A DNA stretch of 8,983 nt. Origin: Nitrospinaceae bacterium (lineage in GTDB: Bacteria; Nitrospinota; Nitrospinia; Nitrospinales; VA-1). Positions 3,664 to 8,983 of this stretch are shown in pieces (positions within the stretch are counted from its first letter, which is position 1; each line of letters opens with the position of its first letter). The position numbers were made by a program, and so were the translations under genes. The stretch is from the NCBI GenBank assembly GCA_029261675.1, contig JAJDBA010000046.1, forward strand, positions 1 to 8,983. Direction: 5' to 3'. The notes below the pieces were generated by a model, which did no database searches, had not been told where the DNA came from, and saw only the letters and a list, made by a program, of their open reading frames with translations.

Positions 3664-6600
3664 ATGCCTGCCGTTGCCATGACCGACCACGGCAATATGT
3701 TCGGCACCGTCGAGTTCTATAACACGGCGAAAAAACATGGGATCAAACCCATCATCGGTTGCGAGGTTTATGTAGCTCCTGAGAGTCGGCACGAAAAGAA
3801 ATCTAAAGACAATCTACGCGATGCCTCTTACCACCTCATTCTGCTTTGTGAAAATGAAAAGGGATACAAGAACCTGCTACGCCTTGTCACCAAAGGTTAC
3901 TTGGAAGGATTCTATTACAAGCCGCGGATAGATAAAGAACTGCTAGCCGAATATTCTGAAGGGCTGATTGCTTTGAGTTCCTGTATTCGCGGGGAGGTGG
4001 CGCACAATGTCAACCGAGAGAACGTGCCACGTGCCACCAAGGTCGCCGCGCAGTATGCGGAGATCATGGGGCCGAACAATTTCTTTCTAGAATTACAAAA
4101 TCACGGTCTAGAAAATCAAGATCGCATCAACCGCGATATTGTAGCCATCGGGAAAAAACTCGATATCCCCATCGTTGCTACCAACAACTGCCATTATATG
4201 GATCGCAAAGATTTTCGCGCCCATGAAATATTGCTCTGCCTGCAAACGGGTAAAACCATAAGCGATCCTTACCGCATGCAGTATCCGGCGGCTGAATTTT
4301 ATTTCAAGTCTGCTGACGAGATGATCGAGCTTTTCAAAGACACACCAGAAGCCATTGAGAACACAGTTAAAATAGCCGAACGTTGTGAGTTGGCACTGGA
4401 ATTCGACAAGCTCAACCTGCCGGACTACCCGGTTCCTGAATCTTTCACTCTGGAAACGTATCTGGAGGATCAGTCTCGCCAAGGTCTCAATTTACGCTAT
4501 GAAGAACTGGAAAAGCTGGGAATCAAATTTGACAAAGCCGTCTATGAAGCGCGATTGGACGAGGAGTTGGGCATCATCAAACGAATGGGGTACCCGGGGT
4601 ACTTCCTCATCGTTTGGGATTTCATTCGTTATGCCAAGGAGAAGGACATTCCGGTTGGGCCGGGTCGTGGCTCGGCGGCTGGCAGTGTCGTAGCCTATGC
4701 CTTGAGAATCACAGACATCGACCCGATGCAGTATGACTTGCTGTTTGAACGGTTTTTGAATCCGGAACGAGTGAGCATGCCCGATATCGATATCGATTTT
4801 TGTATGAACGGACGTGAAGAGGTCATCAAATATGTGACCGAAAAATATGGTGGCAACCAGAATGTGACGCAGATCATCACCTTTGGTAGCATGAACGCCA
4901 AAGGGGTGATTCGTGACGTAGGCCGCGTACTCGATATGACTTATGGTGAGGTAGACAAACTAGCCAAACTCGTGCCAAACAAACTGAACGTCACTCTAGA
5001 TGACGCATTCAAGGAAGAAAAACAATTCGACAAGTTGCGCAAGGAAAGCACAAAAGTTGCGGAGTTACTGGATATCGCAAAAAACCTGGAAGGTTTGCAA
5101 CGCCATTGTTCCACACATGCAGCGGGTGTGGTGATTTCGTCAAAAGCTCTAACCGAATTTTGTCCTCTTTATAAAGGCGGGAATGACGAAGTTGTAACAC
5201 AGTATGCGATGGCCAGTGTTGAAAAACTCGGCCTGCTGAAAATGGATTTTCTCGGTCTGCGTACGCTAACCGTAATCCACCACGCGTTGAAGCTCATCAA
5301 GCAGTCCAGAGACGAGGTTCTGGACATCAGCATGATTCCTCTGAATGATCCGGCTACTTATAAACTTTTATGCGATGCCAGAACCTTGGGTGTTTTCCAA
5401 TTGGAAAGCTCGGGCATGCGCGATCTGTTGAAAAAGTTAAAACCGGATTGTTTCGAAGATATTATCGCGTTGCTAGCCATGTACAGGCCAGGTCCACTGG
5501 AAAGCGGCATGGTGGATGACTATGTAAAACGCAAGCACGGAACCATGGAGCTGAAATTTGATTTGCCCCAATTGGAGGACATTCTCAAAGAAACTCAGGG
5601 AGTGATTCTTTATCAGGAGCAGGTAATGAAAATCGCCAGTGTTCTGGCAGGATTCAGCTTAGGCGACGCCGATCTGTTACGCCGAGCGATGGGTAAGAAA
5701 AAAGCCGAAGAGATGGAAGCACAACGCGAGAAATTTATGTCGGGGTCGGCGGCTAAAAATATCGATGTTAAAAAAGCGCAGAAGATTTTTGACTTGATGG
5801 AGAAATTCGCGGGTTACGGTTTCAACAAATCTCACAGTGCAGCTTATGCTCAGGTTTCTTACCAGACGGCATACCTCAAGGCTCATTATCCGCTGGAGTT
5901 TTTTGGCGCGTTGATCACCAGCGATATGGACAATACAGACAAGGTATTGCGCTATATTCACGATTGTCGCGAAATGAAAATTACGGTGCAACCCCCGGAT
6001 GTAAATGTGAGTCACCGTGACTTTTCAGTTTCGGATAACAAACTCGTGTTCGGACTCGGCGCGATAAAAAATGTCGGCAGTAAAGCTATCGATAACATTA
6101 TTGAAGCTCGTGAAGGATTGAAGAAATTCAATTCCTTAATCCAGTTATGTGAAAGTGTGGATTTACAACTGGCAAATAAACGTGTATTTGAAAGCCTGAT
6201 AAAAAGTGGAGCCTGTGACTCGTTGGGCCAAGGTCGAGCACAGATGTTGAATGACCTGCAAGCTTCAATGGAACAAGGGCAAGCCAAACAGCGCGATCAG
6301 AAACTCGGCCAGTCGAGCATGTTCGATACCTTCGCAGAAGATGTGGTTCCGGAGCAAAGTAACGGAAGCAATGTGAAAGAATGGGATGAAATTGACCGCT
6401 TAAAATTTGAAAAGGAAAGTATCGGCTTTTATATAACAGGACATCCATTGGATAGATTCACCAAAGATCTTTCCTGGTTTACAGATGCAACCTCGGCATC
6501 GGTTGCAGAGGCAGGTAGTAGCAAATCAGTCAGTCTAGCGGGTATTCCCATCAAGCACCTTCCCAAGACAACGCGCAAAGGTGATAAGATGGGAATCGTC

Positions 6601-7020
6601 ACCCTGGAAGATTTGCATGGGTCCATTGAAGTGATTTTATGGCCTGAAATTTACGCTGAAGTGGAAGCCCTTTTGCTCGCGGAAGAACCTATACTTGTAA
6701 AAGGGGAAGTAGATTCAGAAGGGACGATGCCGAAAGTCATTGCCAAGGAAGTGTTTCCATTGATACAGGCGAAACAGCGATTTCAAGGACGGGTGATGAT
6801 CCATTTCCGTACTTTAGGATTGGAAAAGCAAACGCTGATGGCTGTAAAAGATATTTTAGCAGCACATAAGGGTAACAATGATACGAGACTGCATTTTATT
6901 TCCCCCGATAATAAGGAGCGAATCGTCACCGTGTCACCCGATCTTCGCATCCAACCCTCTGATGAAGTGATTGAGGAGATTCAATCGCTATTAGGCGAAG
7001 ACGCTATTTTATTTGAGTGA
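3559..7020 (+). CDS. dnaE: DNA polymerase III subunit alpha
   Basis: The 1153-residue catalytic subunit of the replicative polymerase (E. coli 1160). The N-terminal PHP domain (about 1-280) has HLHLHT (8-13), Asp19, TDHGN with His44, Glu69, His92, Cys142 and His212. Residue 210 is Asn where the usual motif TND-x-HY has Asp. E. coli has lost most of these metal ligands, so this belongs to the metal-binding class with one change. The polymerase core has GPGRGSAAGS (367-376), catalytic PDIDIDF (Asp409, Asp411) and KMDFLGLRTL (Asp563). A helix-hairpin-helix region (VFGLGAIKNVG, about 830), the clamp-binding motif QSSMF (918-922), an OB fold (about 990-1075) and a C-terminal tau-binding region follow. 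ATG 3559 is the only ATG after the upstream in-frame stop, and family similarity begins at residue 6. It is transcribed alone; the next gene is convergent. Confidence 0.98.
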   Translation: MSPSNFVHLHLHTSYSLQDSSIRHDALIKRAVEFGMPAVAMTDHGNMFGTVEFYNTAKKHGIKPIIGCEVYVAPESRHEKKSKDNLRDASYHLILLCENEKGYKNLLRLVTKGYLEGFYYKPRIDKELLAEYSEGLIALSSCIRGEVAHNVNRENVPRATKVAAQYAEIMGPNNFFLELQNHGLENQDRINRDIVAIGKKLDIPIVATNNCHYMDRKDFRAHEILLCLQTGKTISDPYRMQYPAAEFYFKSADEMIELFKDTPEAIENTVKIAERCELALEFDKLNLPDYPVPESFTLETYLEDQSRQGLNLRYEELEKLGIKFDKAVYEARLDEELGIIKRMGYPGYFLIVWDFIRYAKEKDIPVGPGRGSAAGSVVAYALRITDIDPMQYDLLFERFLNPERVSMPDIDIDFCMNGREEVIKYVTEKYGGNQNVTQIITFGSMNAKGVIRDVGRVLDMTYGEVDKLAKLVPNKLNVTLDDAFKEEKQFDKLRKESTKVAELLDIAKNLEGLQRHCSTHAAGVVISSKALTEFCPLYKGGNDEVVTQYAMASVEKLGLLKMDFLGLRTLTVIHHALKLIKQSRDEVLDISMIPLNDPATYKLLCDARTLGVFQLESSGMRDLLKKLKPDCFEDIIALLAMYRPGPLESGMVDDYVKRKHGTMELKFDLPQLEDILKETQGVILYQEQVMKIASVLAGFSLGDADLLRRAMGKKKAEEMEAQREKFMSGSAAKNIDVKKAQKIFDLMEKFAGYGFNKSHSAAYAQVSYQTAYLKAHYPLEFFGALITSDMDNTDKVLRYIHDCREMKITVQPPDVNVSHRDFSVSDNKLVFGLGAIKNVGSKAIDNIIEAREGLKKFNSLIQLCESVDLQLANKRVFESLIKSGACDSLGQGRAQMLNDLQASMEQGQAKQRDQKLGQSSMFDTFAEDVVPEQSNGSNVKEWDEIDRLKFEKESIGFYITGHPLDRFTKDLSWFTDATSASVAEAGSSKSVSLAGIPIKHLPKTTRKGDKMGIVTLEDLHGSIEVILWPEIYAEVEALLLAEEPILVKGEVDSEGTMPKVIAKEVFPLIQAKQRFQGRVMIHFRTLGLEKQTLMAVKDILAAHKGNNDTRLHFISPDNKERIVTVSPDLRIQPSDEVIEEIQSLLGEDAILFE

Positions 7021-7064
7021 GCCTGAACCACGCCAGGCGGCACATGGTCGCTATTTTATTTTTT
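7021..7064 (+). terminator. Weak hairpin plus T-run after dnaE
   Basis: GCCTG (7021-7025) can pair with CAGGC (7034-7038) just after the dnaE stop. A T-rich run (about 7053-7064) follows only some 15 bases later, overlapping the end of the convergent gene. The stem is short and the distance is not ideal, so this is a marginal call. Confidence 0.25.
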
Positions 7065-7677
7065 GATGGATCAAACCCAATATTGTGTCTGCTGCAGAGG
7101 TAGCCTGACCTGAAGGGACATGAAAAGGGATTTTCAAGAAATCCCCACTCTTGGAAGTGATTTCAACAATATCTGCCTTGAGAAAACCTGCAAAAAGTCC
7201 CGCTGGAAATAGAGATTGATAAAGACGAGCGGCTTCAACATCATTCCAGGCTAGGGTGACTTTGGAATGAAAAGGCAAATGTAGTTTTGAGTAATTAGAT
7301 GAAATACCGTCTGCGCTTAAAGTCGTAAAATATTTTCTGGGGAAAAGTTCGCGTGTAGCGATCAGGAGCTGCAATGCTTTTCCCAGTGCCCATAACAGAA
7401 AAAAACACCCCCCTGAAAAAAGTATCTGGGTTTGCATCTCCATTGAATCAGCAGTGAGGATGACGAGCATGAAGTAGCTGGTGACTAGCATAAAAAGAAT
7501 GATTGGAGACAACATGAAAATGCCGTAGAATCCTGCACCATAGAGAGGGAGTCCCAAAACAGCCGTTACACCTTTATCCACAGGCAGGATGATATTGGAT
7601 GCGGCTTCGTCTTCATGGTCAGCAATATAGCTTAATGCAGTTTGATAATCTTTTGTTGGCCAGTCTTCCTGATTCAT
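7051..7677 (-). CDS. Two-helix membrane protein with PH-like C-terminal domain
   Basis: A 208-residue protein of unknown function. The polar N-tail (1-40) precedes two hydrophobic segments, about residues 47-74 (GLPLYGAGFYGIFML onward) and 85-107 (ILFSGGCFFLLWALGKAL). These suggest two inner-membrane helices linked by a short loop. The C-terminal 100 residues are soluble and beta-rich: a basic RELFPRKY junction, SADGISS, V-x-L-x-WNDVEAARLY, then VEITSKSGDFLKIPF. This pattern is typical of bacterial PH-like domains attached to membrane helices; the assignment is by pattern and not certain. ATG 7677-7675 is used. No Shine-Dalgarno sequence is evident, only an A-run before the start. It converges on dnaE and diverges from the M16 peptidase gene with 75 bp between starts. 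Confidence 0.7.
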   Translation of the reverse strand: MNQEDWPTKDYQTALSYIADHEDEAASNIILPVDKGVTAVLGLPLYGAGFYGIFMLSPIILFMLVTSYFMLVILTADSMEMQTQILFSGGCFFLLWALGKALQLLIATRELFPRKYFTTLSADGISSNYSKLHLPFHSKVTLAWNDVEAARLYQSLFPAGLFAGFLKADIVEITSKSGDFLKIPFHVPSGQATSAADTILGLIHQKIK

Positions 7678-7752
7678 ATTTTTTTATGCGATAATGTCTA
7701 CTAATTATTAAAACACAAGTCCTTAACGGGATTTCTATGATACCAAGGAAAT
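7678..7752. promoter_or_regulatory. Divergent intergenic region of the membrane protein and peptidase genes
   Basis: These 75 bp must carry both promoters. GATAAT (7690-7695) is a plausible plus-strand -10 box, with no good -35. On the minus strand, TTGTGT (7717-7712) and CATTAT (7695-7690) are 16 bp apart and use overlapping bases. Both are weak matches. AAGGA (7745-7749), the ribosome binding site for the peptidase, lies unusually close (3 bases) to its ATG. Confidence 0.3.
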
Positions 7753-8983
7753 ATGGAAGTTAAAGAATTTGCTTTGAAATATTTTTGCGACACCTTGCCC
7801 AACGGCTTGACTGTGGTTACGGTAGAGATGCCCCACATCCACACCATGGAGGTTTCGATGTTCGTTCGCGCCGGGTTGCGCTATGAAAACCTTCAGAATA
7901 ACGGAATTTCACATTTCCTGGAGCATATGATGTTTCGCGGCAATCGAAAATATCCCAACTCGATCGCGTTAAATATGGAATTCGAAAATATCGGGCGCGA
8001 CCTTAGAGCCTCGACTTTGGGAGAGTACACACAGTATGGATTCAGCCCCCATGTTTCGGAGCTTGATAAAGGACTTGAATTATTCTCGGAGTTTTTCTCC
8101 TCCCCTACTTTTCCTGAAATTGAAATAGAACGGGGAATTATTCTTGAAGAATATTTTGAAGAGCTCAATGAAGAAGGGGTGAACATCGATATAAATAATC
8201 AGGCTTGTAAACTTCTATATCCTGACACGCCCATGGAGTGGCCAACGATTGGCACCGAAGAGACAATCAAGAGCATTCAAACGGAAATGCTGAAAGAATA
8301 TTTCAACAAACATTATGTGCCAGGCAATATGGTCTTGGCGTTTGCAGGGCCAATTGATCATGCTGAGGTTATTGATCTTTCCAGAAAATATTTTTCTGTT
8401 CTGAAAAATGAAGTTGAGCCTATCCCAAAAGATCATTTTATTGGTAGCATATCGGAAAAACAGGAACGCCCTGGGCTTCATTTCCAGGAAGACTCTGACA
8501 GCCAAATAGAACTGCAGGTCTGTTTTCGTTCTTGTTCTTACAATGATCCTGATTTTCTAGTTTTAGCTTTAATAAGCCGGGTTTTTGATGATGGCTTCAC
8601 ATCAAGACTGCAACGAGTATTGCGAGAGGAGCGCGGATTGGTTTATTCCGTTGAATGCCGAGCTACCAGCATGTCTGATTTGGGTACCATGGATTTTGAT
8701 GTCACCGTACGCCCAGAAAAAGTAGTTGAAGTAACGCGTATCCTGCTTAAGGAAATAAAAACATTTGCAACAGAGGGGCCGACCGAAAGCGAACTGGCTC
8801 ATATCAAAAAAAGGTACTTCTTTGATCTCGACTCCGAACTGGATGATCCTTATAAGCAAGTGGTTCGCTATGCATTCCCTCACCTTTATTCCAGGGAAAT
8901 GTCGTTACAGGAAGAAAGAGAATTAATAGAATCTATTACTGCGAAAAGAATGCTGGACGTTGCCGAAAAAGTTTTTGAGGCAA
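7753..8983 (+). CDS. M16B-family zinc metallopeptidase, 3'-truncated by window edge
   Basis: The frame opens at ATG 7753 after an AAGGA element and runs off the window, giving 410 residues. The peptidase domain has the inverted zinc motif HFLEH (His54, catalytic Glu57, His58) in SHFLEHMMFRG. The likely third ligand is Glu133 in GIILEEYFEE, 74 residues after the motif, the usual family spacing. The A-S-T-x-x-EYTQY stretch (86-95) is also typical. The C-terminal M16_C half includes FTSRLQRVLREERGLVYSV (282-300), the conserved SRL and RGL-x-Y elements that contact substrate. M16B enzymes are about 410-440 residues and act as homodimers or with an inactive partner to degrade peptides. There is no signal peptide, so the enzyme is probably cytoplasmic, and only a few residues are likely missing. 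A second M16 gene could follow outside the window. All catalytic residues are present. Confidence 0.95.
   Translation, partial: MEVKEFALKYFCDTLPNGLTVVTVEMPHIHTMEVSMFVRAGLRYENLQNNGISHFLEHMMFRGNRKYPNSIALNMEFENIGRDLRASTLGEYTQYGFSPHVSELDKGLELFSEFFSSPTFPEIEIERGIILEEYFEELNEEGVNIDINNQACKLLYPDTPMEWPTIGTEETIKSIQTEMLKEYFNKHYVPGNMVLAFAGPIDHAEVIDLSRKYFSVLKNEVEPIPKDHFIGSISEKQERPGLHFQEDSDSQIELQVCFRSCSYNDPDFLVLALISRVFDDGFTSRLQRVLREERGLVYSVECRATSMSDLGTMDFDVTVRPEKVVEVTRILLKEIKTFATEGPTESELAHIKKRYFFDLDSELDDPYKQVVRYAFPHLYSREMSLQEERELIESITAKRMLDVAEKVFEA

Noticed and set aside
7036..7051. GGCACATGGTCGC as a sigma-54-like element after dnaE
   Set aside because: The GG to GC spacing is 9 bp, not 10, and it points into the end of a convergent gene.
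7737..7763. An 8-codon frame overlapping the M16 peptidase start
   Set aside because: No ribosome binding site and too short to separate from chance; noted only because it overlaps the start.
1..8983. CRISPR arrays, rRNA or tRNA genes, transposases or integrases, toxin-antitoxin pairs
   Set aside because: None could be recognised on either strand. Long frames opposite dnaE and opposite the M16 gene are antisense shadows without domain patterns.

Overview
The window reads as bacterial chromosome, fairly AT-rich. It comes from a Gram-negative-type lineage that uses sigma-54: it has a sigma-54 AAA+ activator and an exported protein with a Sec signal. Gene types and style (stand-alone dnaE, a FhlA/NorR-like Fis tail on the activator, an M16B peptidase without a signal peptide) would fit a Nitrospinota or deltaproteobacteria-like organism. 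That assignment is inference; no marker here settles it.

Layout: (1) 1-663, the 3' part of a MOSC-domain protein gene. (2) 664-1067, a gene-poor stretch holding a decayed copy of the dnaE promoter and the first 34 codons of a dnaE (815-981). (3) 1068-1277, a small basic hypothetical protein. (4) On the minus strand, a short sigma-54 activator with no sensor domain (1375-2448). Upstream of it, separated by a terminator, lies a small exported protein built of three 38-residue repeats (2752-3138), with a candidate sigma-54 promoter at 3198-3213. (5) 3559-7020, full-length dnaE (DNA polymerase III alpha), preceded by a promoter so close to the ATG that the mRNA is probably leaderless. (6) 7051-7677 on the minus strand, a two-helix membrane protein with a PH-like C-terminal domain. 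(7) From 7753 to the window end, an M16B zinc peptidase cut off at its C-terminus.

The main point of interest is the pair of dnaE-derived direct repeats (815-978 and 3496-3663) bracketing about 2.5 kb. The same -35/-10 promoter, with the same 17-bp spacing and the same abrupt start at ATG, is kept in both copies. The coding parts differ mostly at synonymous or conservative positions, so the upstream piece comes from a once-functional, diverged dnaE and is not a fresh duplication. The enclosed segment looks like a small self-contained module: activator, exported repeat protein and a likely sigma-54 promoter. No integrase or transposase is visible.

A second point is that the intact DnaE keeps eight of the nine PHP metal-ligand positions but has Asn at position 210, where the usual TND-x-H motif has Asp. 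This bears on whether its built-in proofreading activity works. Residue numbers of other organisms' enzymes quoted below are from memory.
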